Source: an uncultured Burkholderiales bacterium
GTDB taxonomy: Bacteria; Pseudomonadota; Gammaproteobacteria; Burkholderiales; Burkholderiaceae_C
NCBI GenBank assembly: GCA_945952065.1
Contig: CAMFGY010000010.1
Span: forward strand, 62,001 to 126,000
Length of the DNA: 64,000 nt
Reading direction: 5' to 3'
Below the pieces are notes generated by a model. That model worked only from the letters and a program-made list of their open reading frames with translations. It did not search any database and was not told the origin of the DNA. Each line of letters opens with the position of its first letter. The first letter of the stretch is position 1. A program made the position numbers and the translations under genes. Below are positions 26,388 through 33,953 of this stretch, piece by piece.

Positions 26388-28457
26388 ATGTTTGACTCGA
26401 TCAAGACCCGCCTGATAGCTCTGAGCATTGCCGTTGTTGCGGTCACGCTTTGCTTGGCCACCGTTGCCAACTACGTCATTGTTCGAGGGCATACGCAAAG
26501 CGCAGTGCTCGCCAACTTGAACGAACAAGAAGCAGCCCGTGCCGCATCGATCAGCCAATGGGTGCGCTCTCAGCGGGACATCGTGACCGCACTCAGCCCA
26601 GTGGTGCAGCAAGCGGAGCCCACGCCTTTCTTGGTGCAAGCCGCCAAGTCGGGCGCGCTTGAGGCGGCTTATGTGGGCCACGCAGACAAACGCATACTTT
26701 TCAACACCCCGCAGAATCTGCCGCCGGGCTATGACCCGACAGGCCGTCCCTGGTATACCTTGGCCGCCGCCAGCTCCGGTGTGGTGTTGACCGAGCCCTA
26801 TGTTGATGCCGCGCGGCAGCAGCTGGTGGTGACCTTTGCCCTGGGTGTAAAGGAAGGCGGCCAAACCAAGGCCGTGGTTGCGACCGATGTGTTTTTGAAC
26901 GAGGTGGTGAACACGGTCAAGGCGATCAAGCCCACACCGAACGGCTTTGCATTCCTGGCTTCGACCAAGGGCAATATCGTCGCTCACCCCGATGCCAAGC
27001 TGGCCCTCAAGCCCATCACCGAGCTGTCCCCTCAACTCGACAGCAAGGCCATGAAGCAAGTCCACGAAGCCGGTGCCAACTGGGTGGAAGCCCGCATTGG
27101 GGAAGAAGACTATTTGCTGCGTGGGGTTGCCATTCCAGACACTGACTGGATTCTCGTCGCCGCGGCCAACAAGAGCGAAGCCTTGGCGTCCTTGAGCTCC
27201 TTGCTGCGCGCCGCAGCAGTGATTTTGGTGCTGGTGATGCTGGTGGCGGGCTTGCTGATGGCCGGCGTGATCACCACCATGCTCCGAGGCTTGGAGCGGG
27301 TGCGCAGCGCTCTGGACGAGATCAGCGCGGGCGGTGGCGACTTGACACAGCGCCTGCCGGAAGACGGTCGCGACGAGATCGCCCGCATCGCCGCTTCGTT
27401 CAATCTGTTCACCGAGAAAATTCAAAACATCTTGTTGGATGTGCGCTCTGCCAGCAATTCCATCACCACGGCCTCCAGCGAGATTGCTCTGGGCGCGCAA
27501 GACCTGTCTCAGCGCACCGAGCAAACCGCCTCCAATCTGCAACAAGCGGCTTCGTCCATGGAGCAGTTGACCGGCACGGTGCGCCAAACTGCCGATGCCG
27601 CACAGACCGCCAATCAGTTGGCCTCCTCGGCCTCATCGGCTGCCGCCAAGGGCGGTGAGGTGGTCAGCCAGGTGGTCACCACCATGGACGAAATCAACAA
27701 CAGCTCGAAGAAGATCAGCGACATCATTGGCGTCATCGACGGCATTGCCTTCCAAACCAATATCCTGGCCCTGAACGCCGCGGTGGAAGCTGCGCGCGCT
27801 GGCGAGCAAGGGCGCGGCTTTGCGGTGGTGGCCAGCGAGGTGCGCTCTTTGGCTCAGCGCAGCGCCGAAGCCGCCAAGGAGATCAAGGGCCTGATCGGGG
27901 CCAGCGTGGACCGAGTGGAAGTCGGCTCCAAGCTGGTCGAGGCCGCGGGCGCTTCGATGCAAGACATTGTGTCCAGCGTCCAGCGGGTCACCGACATCAT
28001 TGGCGAAATCACCGCCGCGTCCAGCGAGCAAAGCGAGGGCATTGGTCAGGTCAACGGTGCCGTGGTTCAGTTGGATCAAATGACCCAACAAAACGCGGCC
28101 TTGGTGGAGGAGTCTGCTGCCGCCGCCGAAAGCCTGAAGGACCAAGCGCAACGCTTGACCGAAGTGGTCTCGGTCTTCAAGCTGAGCAGCCACGAAGGCC
28201 ATGTGCGCCACCAAGCACCAGCCAAGGCCAGCGCCAGCGCTTCTTCGTCCAGCCACAAGGCCGCGTCCGGCCCGGCGGCCTCGTCCTTCAAACCCAAGGC
28301 CAAGCCGCTGGCCAGCAGCGCGGCAAAAGCCGCTACCGGCGGAACTGCGGCGGCGAGTGCCTCGGCGGCCGCATCGCCCGCCCCCAGCCCTCGCCCAGCG
28401 CCCGCCCCTGCGCCCGCCGCCAGCGCCGATGAGCATGGCGACTGGCAGTCTTTCTGA
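26388..28457 (+). CDS. Methyl-accepting chemotaxis protein with dCache_1 sensor (amino-acid-type motif)
   Basis: A 689-residue chemoreceptor: first membrane helix about 10-33, dCache_1 periplasmic sensor to about 270, second helix about 272-298, HAMP, signalling domain with the conserved tip, and an Ala/Ser/Pro-rich tail ending DWQSF. Residues Y115, R120, W122, Y123, Y138, D140 and D167 in the membrane-distal module reproduce the spacing of the amino-acid-binding motif of PctA-type receptors as I recall it, so amino-acid sensing is a reasonable inference. It is the last gene of the operon, with a strong terminator 38 bp downstream. Confidence 0.92.
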   Translation: MFDSIKTRLIALSIAVVAVTLCLATVANYVIVRGHTQSAVLANLNEQEAARAASISQWVRSQRDIVTALSPVVQQAEPTPFLVQAAKSGALEAAYVGHADKRILFNTPQNLPPGYDPTGRPWYTLAAASSGVVLTEPYVDAARQQLVVTFALGVKEGGQTKAVVATDVFLNEVVNTVKAIKPTPNGFAFLASTKGNIVAHPDAKLALKPITELSPQLDSKAMKQVHEAGANWVEARIGEEDYLLRGVAIPDTDWILVAAANKSEALASLSSLLRAAAVILVLVMLVAGLLMAGVITTMLRGLERVRSALDEISAGGGDLTQRLPEDGRDEIARIAASFNLFTEKIQNILLDVRSASNSITTASSEIALGAQDLSQRTEQTASNLQQAASSMEQLTGTVRQTADAAQTANQLASSASSAAAKGGEVVSQVVTTMDEINNSSKKISDIIGVIDGIAFQTNILALNAAVEAARAGEQGRGFAVVASEVRSLAQRSAEAAKEIKGLIGASVDRVEVGSKLVEAAGASMQDIVSSVQRVTDIIGEITAASSEQSEGIGQVNGAVVQLDQMTQQNAALVEESAAAAESLKDQAQRLTEVVSVFKLSSHEGHVRHQAPAKASASASSSSHKAASGPAASSFKPKAKPLASSAAKAATGGTAAASASAAASPAPSPRPAPAPAPAASADEHGDWQSF

Positions 28458-28495
28458 GCAGGCTTCGCGCGCCAAGCCTCAATCCCCTCACTGTC

Positions 28496-28533
28496 AAACC
28501 CGGCCCGGCTGAAGGCAGCCCGGCCGGGTTTAT
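28496..28533. terminator. Terminator between the chemotaxis operon and the FtsX-type permease gene
   Basis: A 9-bp perfect stem (AACCCGGCC at 28497-28505 with GGCCGGGTT at 28522-28530) with a GC-rich loop able to pair further. It has a short T-rich tail on the plus side and AAA before it, so it may serve both convergent transcripts. Confidence 0.75.
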
Positions 28534-28553
28534 TGCTTGAGGCCAAGGCGAAC

Positions 28554-31148
28554 TCATTGGGTGTCGGCCTCGCGCAGCGTTTGCGTCACTGGGCGCTGCA
28601 AGACCCCGCGCAAGCTCCACCAGCCGGTGAGCAATGCCAAGGTGGCCCCCAAGACCGTGGTGATGAGTGGCACCGCGAAGTTAGGTGTCCAATTGAAGCC
28701 GAACACAAAGTGCGCCAGCAGGCCCCCCAGCAACAGTGCAAGCCCACCGGCCAGCAGTCCGGCCAAACACCCGACCCCCAAGAGCTCGACCCGCTGCACC
28801 TGGGCCAGCAAGGTGGAACTCGCCCCCAAGGCGCGCATCAGCGCGAACTCGCGGGTGCGCGCATCACGCGTGCTGTTGACACTGGCCAGCAACACCAACA
28901 AACCAGCCGCCAAGGAAAACACAAACAAATACTGCACCGCTTGGATCACCTGGTTCAAAACACCCTGCACCTGATTCAGTTGGGCCGACACATCGACCAC
29001 CGTGGCGTTAGGAAAGTCATGGCCGATGCGCCGATCCAAAACTTCTCCATCAGGGGCCCGAAACGCGGCCACATAGGTGCGGGGCAACTCGGCCATTTGC
29101 GCACGCGGGAACAGCACAAAGAAATTGACCCGCATCGAGGCCCAATCCACTTTGCGCAAACTGCTGATCCGCCCTTCCACGGGCACGCCAGCCACATCAA
29201 AGCGCAGGCGATCGCCCAGCTTGAGCCCCAAAGACGCGGCCAAGCCCTCTTCGACGCTGAGTCCGTCCGCTTCATCAGAGGTCCAGGCACCGGCCCGCAC
29301 CTGATTCTGCTCAGGCAAGTTGGCCGAATGGCTGAGATTGAACTCGCGCTCGACCAGACGCTTGGCCCGGTCATCACTGAATTTCTGCGCGCTGACCTCT
29401 TGACCATTGATGGCCAGAAGGCGGCCACGAATCATCGGGTAGAAGTCATAACGCTGAACGCCTGCGGAGGCCAGCTGCGCGCGGAAGGGCTCGGCTTGAT
29501 CGGGTTGAATATTGATCACAAAACGGTTGGGGCCGTTCGCAGGCGTCGCGGCTCGCCAGCTGTCGATCAAGTCCATGCGCAGCAAAACCAAGAGCGCCAG
29601 CGCCAAAAGCCCAATCGCCAAAGAAGAGACCTGCACCACGGCGAACACCGGCCGGGCTGCGACTTGGCGGGTGGCCAACAACACACTGCGCGCGAGTGTG
29701 GCGCGGCTTGAATTCAAGGGCACCAAACGGCGCAACAAGGCCACCGCGCCCCATGCCAGCAAGGCGAATATCAACACCGCCGCTGCAAAGCCTCCCGCGG
29801 TGATCAGGCCCAACATCAAGTCCCCAGCCAAGACCTGCAAGATCGCAGCGAACCCCAGCACCCCTGCCCCCAACACCAAGGCAGAGCCCGCCTTGAGCGA
29901 ACCCAGCTCGCGGCGAATCACCCGCAAGGGCGGCACGGCAGCCAGTTGCAACACCGGCGGCAGGCCAAAGCCCAGCAACAGACTCAAGCCCAAGCCCAGG
30001 CCCAGCGCCGCAGGCCACCAGCTCGGCGCCGGCAGACTGACGTTCAAAAGCCCAGCCAACAGTTCGACAAAAACCAGATGCAATGCCAGGCCGGCGAGCA
30101 CGCCCAGGGCACTGGCCACCAAGCCCGCCAAACCGAACTCCAGGCCATAAGCCCAGGCGATACGTCGCTGAGCTTGGCCCAGCACCCGCAGCATGGCGCA
30201 GTCGTCCAGATGGCGGCTCGCAAAATCGCGGGCGGCAAGCGCCACGGCCACTGCGGCCAACAAGGCCGCCAACATCGCCACCAAGTTCAAGAACTTGCTG
30301 GCCCGATCCAGGGTTTGGCGCATCTCGGGGCGGCCACTCTCCAAAGAATCCAAACGAACCCCACGCCAAGCCGAGCGCTCGATCATCGCCTGGGCTTGGC
30401 GGGTAAATTCGGCAATGCGTGCGCTGGCGCGGGCATCGCCCGGCTTGCCAGCCACCGCCAAGCGGTAGCTCACCCGGCTGGCCGGCTGCACCAACTGCGT
30501 CGCGGCCAGGTCCGCCTCGGCCAACATCACCCGTGGCGCGAAGTTCAAGAAGCCAGCGCCGCGATCCGGCTCGGTGGCAATCACGCCTGCTATTCGCAGA
30601 CTCAGCTCACCCAGCAATACCGCATCACCCAGCTTCAAATTCAAACCGCTCAACACGCCGGGGTCGACCCACACATCACCCGGCCGGGGCGCAGCCACCG
30701 CGCGGCCATCCGCCAAAACCAAGTGGCCACGCAAGGGGTAGGCTGAACCGACCGCTTTCACTGCCACCAAACGACTGGCCCCACCCAGAGCCTCGGGCGC
30801 GCGGGCCATGCTGGCGAAATTGGCACTGCTGACCTGGGCCAAACCGAGTTGATCCGCCAAGGCCCTGAGCGGCTCGGGTGTGACCTGGTCACTGAGCAAT
30901 ACCGCATCGCCGCCCATCAGCTGTGCGGCGTCCCGTCGCAGGCCTTGATCGAGGCGGTCCGACATGAAGCTGACCGCGCACACCGCCGCCACGGCCAAAC
31001 CCACCGCGAGCATCAACAAGCGCAACTCGCCGGCCCGCCAATCTCGCAACAATTGTCGCCAGGCCATGCGAAAAACGCTGGGCGGCCGCAAGCCTTGGGG
31101 CTGAGGAGGTGCGGCCGAGACCGCCTGCTGAATGCTGGATGTGCTCAT
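28554..31148 (-). CDS. FtsX-type ABC permease (YbbP-like), without neighbouring ATPase
   Basis: An 864-residue inner-membrane protein with the duplicated FtsX/MacB architecture: N-terminal helix near residue 40, a large periplasmic MacB_PCD-like domain, a block of about six hydrophobic helices in the middle (about 265-520), a second periplasmic domain, and three C-terminal helices closing with WSLRGVLQRPVTQTLRE. This matches the YbbP type, normally paired with the ATPase YbbA and involved in export or lipid-related tasks. The start at 31148 (MSTSSIQQ) was chosen over longer options because the residues before it look non-coding. No ATP-binding-cassette gene lies on either side here, which is odd for the family. 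Confidence 0.87.
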   Translation of the reverse strand: MSTSSIQQAVSAAPPQPQGLRPPSVFRMAWRQLLRDWRAGELRLLMLAVGLAVAAVCAVSFMSDRLDQGLRRDAAQLMGGDAVLLSDQVTPEPLRALADQLGLAQVSSANFASMARAPEALGGASRLVAVKAVGSAYPLRGHLVLADGRAVAAPRPGDVWVDPGVLSGLNLKLGDAVLLGELSLRIAGVIATEPDRGAGFLNFAPRVMLAEADLAATQLVQPASRVSYRLAVAGKPGDARASARIAEFTRQAQAMIERSAWRGVRLDSLESGRPEMRQTLDRASKFLNLVAMLAALLAAVAVALAARDFASRHLDDCAMLRVLGQAQRRIAWAYGLEFGLAGLVASALGVLAGLALHLVFVELLAGLLNVSLPAPSWWPAALGLGLGLSLLLGFGLPPVLQLAAVPPLRVIRRELGSLKAGSALVLGAGVLGFAAILQVLAGDLMLGLITAGGFAAAVLIFALLAWGAVALLRRLVPLNSSRATLARSVLLATRQVAARPVFAVVQVSSLAIGLLALALLVLLRMDLIDSWRAATPANGPNRFVINIQPDQAEPFRAQLASAGVQRYDFYPMIRGRLLAINGQEVSAQKFSDDRAKRLVEREFNLSHSANLPEQNQVRAGAWTSDEADGLSVEEGLAASLGLKLGDRLRFDVAGVPVEGRISSLRKVDWASMRVNFFVLFPRAQMAELPRTYVAAFRAPDGEVLDRRIGHDFPNATVVDVSAQLNQVQGVLNQVIQAVQYLFVFSLAAGLLVLLASVNSTRDARTREFALMRALGASSTLLAQVQRVELLGVGCLAGLLAGGLALLLGGLLAHFVFGFNWTPNFAVPLITTVLGATLALLTGWWSLRGVLQRPVTQTLREADTQ

Positions 31149-31264
31149 GCCCCGCACTGTAGCGACTCCGCCGGGCCCGCGTCGGCTGCGTGCAAATGCC
31201 CTGAATGCGCCGTTCAGTCTGATGCCACCCCGGCGCCAGCATTTCGGCATCCAATTCAAGCACC

Positions 31265-32149
31265 ATGACGCACAACCCAAACAGCGCTGGCGGCCGCTCC
31301 CCGCCCTTGTTCATCTCCCATGGCTCACCGATGACGGCCCTGGAGCCGCGTGAGGCCGGACACTTTATGCAGGCCCTTGGCCGCCAACTGGATGCTCAGT
31401 TTGGACGGCCGCGCGCGATCGTGAGTGTCTCCGCCCACAGCCTGGCCGCCCCTCCTAGCCTTTGGACCGGCAGCCGGCACCCGGCCATTTACGACTTTGG
31501 CGGGTTTGATCCACAGCTGCGCCGTTTGCGCTACGAAACTGCCGGCGCAGCGGCGCTGGCGGACGAAGTCTTGGATCTGGCACAACAGGCCGGACTCCAA
31601 GTCCATATCCAGGCACATGGCGGCCTGGATCATGGGGCCTGGATTCCACTGCGCTTCATCTACCCAGATGCCGATGTGCCCGTGCTGCCCTTGGCCTTTG
31701 ACCCACGGGCCCGACCGGCGCAGCAATTCGAACTGGGGCAAATGCTGGCGCCGCTGGCCGAACAAGGCGTGCTCATTTTTTGCAGTGGCAGCATCACCCA
31801 CAACCTCGGCTTGGTGTTCGGCACAGGCGGCCCAGCCCCAACGATTGACGCCGCCGAACTGCCGGCCTGCGCCGCCTTCAGGCATTGGCTGCAAACACGC
31901 AGCGCCGCGCTCGATTGGCCAGCCCTGCTCGACTACCGAGCCCAGGCGCCCTTTGGCCGTGAGATGCATCCCAGCGACGAACACTTCTTACCTTGGTACA
32001 TCGCCGCAGGCGCTGGTGGAGCAAGCCACCCACCGCAGCGCATCCATGCCAGCCTCACCTTCGCCTCCCTCGCCATGGACGCCTATGCCTTTGGCCCCCA
32101 AGCCGCACCACTGGCCACCGCGCTGCGTCCCCCAAACGCGCCCCTATAA
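31265..32149 (+). CDS. ygiD: DODA-type extradiol ring-cleaving dioxygenase family protein (YgiD-like)
   Basis: A 294-residue member of the class III extradiol dioxygenase superfamily; E. coli YgiD cleaves 4,5-DOPA. Metal-site histidines are in place: H19 in FISHGSP, H58 in SVSAHS, H123 in GGLDHGAWIPL and H179 in SGSITHNL, plus the PSDEHFLPW motif near 236. The protein is cytoplasmic with no signal peptide. It is divergent from the FtsX-type permease and its stop codon overlaps the -10 box of the downstream tRNA gene. The physiological substrate in bacteria of this type is uncertain; a catechol is the family expectation. Confidence 0.88.
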   Translation: MTHNPNSAGGRSPPLFISHGSPMTALEPREAGHFMQALGRQLDAQFGRPRAIVSVSAHSLAAPPSLWTGSRHPAIYDFGGFDPQLRRLRYETAGAAALADEVLDLAQQAGLQVHIQAHGGLDHGAWIPLRFIYPDADVPVLPLAFDPRARPAQQFELGQMLAPLAEQGVLIFCSGSITHNLGLVFGTGGPAPTIDAAELPACAAFRHWLQTRSAALDWPALLDYRAQAPFGREMHPSDEHFLPWYIAAGAGGASHPPQRIHASLTFASLAMDAYAFGPQAAPLATALRPPNAPL

Positions 32150-32150
32150 T
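32145..32150 (+). promoter_or_regulatory. -10 box of the tRNA-Gly promoter, overlapping the ygiD stop
   Basis: A consensus TATAAT sits ten bases before the tRNA, so transcription would start about three bases upstream of the mature 5' end. The TAA stop of the dioxygenase gene lies inside the box. A GC-rich discriminator (GTGGGCC) follows, as in stringently controlled stable-RNA promoters. I see no good -35. Confidence 0.7.
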
Positions 32151-32159
32151 GTGGGCCAC

Positions 32160-32233
32160 GCGGGTGTAGTTCAATGGTAGAACGCTAGCTTCCCAAGCTC
32201 GATACGTGGGTTCGATTCCCATCACCCGCTCCA
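32160..32233 (+). tRNA. tRNA-Gly, anticodon CCC
   Basis: A 74-base cloverleaf with encoded CCA end. Acceptor GCGGGTG pairs with CACCCGC; D stem GTTC/GAAC; anticodon loop TTCCCAA gives anticodon CCC (GGG codons); T arm GTGGG-TTCGATT-CCCAT. The anticodon stem CTAGC/GCTCG has a T-C mismatch at 28-42 where related tRNAs have a full pair. Discriminator T at 32230, CCA at 32231-32233. A terminator follows. Confidence 0.96.
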
Positions 32234-32250
32234 CATCTGCCCTCATGCCA

Positions 32251-32280
32251 AGGCCCAAGAAAGTTTCTTGGGCCTTTTTC
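32251..32280 (+). terminator. Rho-independent terminator of tRNA-Gly
   Basis: AGGCCCAAGAAA and its complement TTTCTTGGGCCT form a long stem with a very small loop, followed by a T-rich TTTTC tail, 17 bases after the tRNA. Confidence 0.88.
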
Positions 32281-32429
32281 TTTGGCGCATGAAATGCGGC
32301 ACAAAGACGGGCTTGCGCCGGGGGAATGTGTCGCAAACATCTCCGCTGTAAGCAATCGTTAGCGCAGGCCAATTGCAGACCAATTCACCTCACAATCGCG
32401 CCTTCTTTGAATGTGAGTGAGGGAATGCA

Positions 32430-33881
32430 ATGACAAAAACCAAGATGCTGTGCTTGGCCTGGGGGGCGCTGGCCGTGTTGGCCGCTTCAGCCCCAACGGC
32501 GCCTGCTTGGGCGCATGGCTATATCAGCGGCCCGGAGTCGCGCAATGCTTTGTGCCGCAGTGGTGGCAACAGTGCTTGTGGGGCGATTCAGTGGGAACCT
32601 CAGAGTTTGGAGGGCCCCTCGGGCTTTCCGGAGCGCGGGCCTGCTGACGGGCAGTTGGGCAGTGCGGGCTTGGTGCAATTTTCGGCGCTGGATGAACAAA
32701 CGGCCACACGCTGGACCAAACGCCCGATGCAATCGGGTGTGCAAGCGTTCAGTTGGACGTTCACCGCCAACCATGTGACGCGCAATTGGCGCTACTACAT
32801 CACCAAGCCCGGCTGGAATCCAAACCTACGTCTCAGCCGCGCCGCGTTTGAGAGTCAGCCTTTTTGCGTCATCGACGGTGGCATGCGCCAGCCGCCCAAG
32901 CTGGTGACCCATCAATGCCAAGTGCCTCAACGCAGCGGCTATCAGCTGATCTTGGGCGTTTGGGAAGTGGGTGATACCACCAACAGTTTCTACAACATCA
33001 TCGATGCGATGTTCCAGGATGGCGGCCCGACACCGCCCGTGCCGCCACAAAGCAGCTGGCTGCCCAAGGGCACGCTCTTTCCATCGGTGGACCTGAAGGC
33101 CGGCGACAAGGTGGCCACCCGCGTCTTTGACGCCCAGGGCGAGCGCCCTGACTTGCAAAGCCGTGTGATCATCAACTCAGAGGCCGAAGGTGAGCGCAAC
33201 ACCTGGCCCTATTTGTTGGCGAACCGGGTGAACGCAGAGCAGACCCTGTTGCGCGCCGGGCAGATGGCTGCCAATGGCAACATCGCCCCCGTTCAAGGAC
33301 AAAACGAAGTCTTTGTGCGCAAAGACAGCGGCTTGCAGCGTGTGGAAGTGCAGATCGACAAAGCGCCACCTCCCGTGGGTGCCGATCTGTTGGTGGCAGG
33401 GCTGAACCCGCAATATGCGATCTCAAACAGCTCCCCTTTGAACCTGAGCTTCACACTCACCGCCGTGGGCGAGATTGAGGTCAGTGCCAGCGTTTTTGAT
33501 CATGGCGGCCAAACCAAAGGTGTGGCAACGGCCAAACTCAACAACAGCGGCCAATCGCTGCGCATCACAGTTGACAAGCCCCAAGCCGGTCATCATCAGC
33601 TGGTGATCAAGGGCGTCGTCAAAGGCAGCGGGGTATTGATCCAAAAGACCTATGACTTGATGTTCGTAGCAGACCCCCAAGCCGGCAGCTATGACTACCG
33701 CTTCCCTGAGGGTTTGAAGATCTACAAAGCGGGAACCCGTGTGCTGCAGGCCAAAACCGGCCTCATCTACACCTGCCGCCCTTGGCCTCAGAGCGGCTAT
33801 TGCACGCAGTGGAGCCCTGGGGCGACGCATTTCGAGCCCGGAGTCGGCAGCCACTGGCAAGACGCCTGGATTGCGCGTTAG
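32430..33881 (+). CDS. gbpA: GbpA-like chitin-active lytic polysaccharide monooxygenase (AA10) with chitin-binding domain
   Basis: A secreted copper enzyme that oxidatively cleaves chitin or related polymers. The signal peptide ends AWA with H29 becoming the N-terminal histidine of the mature protein; H115 in TANHVTRNW is the second ligand of the copper histidine brace. The AA10 domain runs to about residue 200, followed by a GbpA-type second domain (about 208-310), a further beta domain, and a C-terminal module of about 60 residues with YKAGTRVLQ, two cysteines and an EPGVGSHWQDAW end, like CBM5/12 or CBM73 chitin-binding modules. At 483 residues it matches GbpA. No chitinase is adjacent. 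It lies after tRNA-Gly with its own leader. Confidence 0.9.
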   Translation: MTKTKMLCLAWGALAVLAASAPTAPAWAHGYISGPESRNALCRSGGNSACGAIQWEPQSLEGPSGFPERGPADGQLGSAGLVQFSALDEQTATRWTKRPMQSGVQAFSWTFTANHVTRNWRYYITKPGWNPNLRLSRAAFESQPFCVIDGGMRQPPKLVTHQCQVPQRSGYQLILGVWEVGDTTNSFYNIIDAMFQDGGPTPPVPPQSSWLPKGTLFPSVDLKAGDKVATRVFDAQGERPDLQSRVIINSEAEGERNTWPYLLANRVNAEQTLLRAGQMAANGNIAPVQGQNEVFVRKDSGLQRVEVQIDKAPPPVGADLLVAGLNPQYAISNSSPLNLSFTLTAVGEIEVSASVFDHGGQTKGVATAKLNNSGQSLRITVDKPQAGHHQLVIKGVVKGSGVLIQKTYDLMFVADPQAGSYDYRFPEGLKIYKAGTRVLQAKTGLIYTCRPWPQSGYCTQWSPGATHFEPGVGSHWQDAWIAR

Positions 33882-33893
33882 AGCCAGGCCCCC

Positions 33894-33928
33894 AAAGCAC
33901 CGCCCGGCCAAGCCGCGCGGTGCCTTTG
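33894..33928. terminator. Stem-loop between gbpA and the convergent receiver-TPR gene
   Basis: GCACCGC at 33897-33903 pairs with GCGGTGC at 33917-33923, 16 bases after the gbpA stop and between two convergent genes. The T run on the plus side is short (CTTTG) and an AAA precedes it, so it is a weak two-way terminator candidate. Confidence 0.5.
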
Positions 33929-33953
33929 CGGCGCACAAGGTGTCGCTGAAAAA

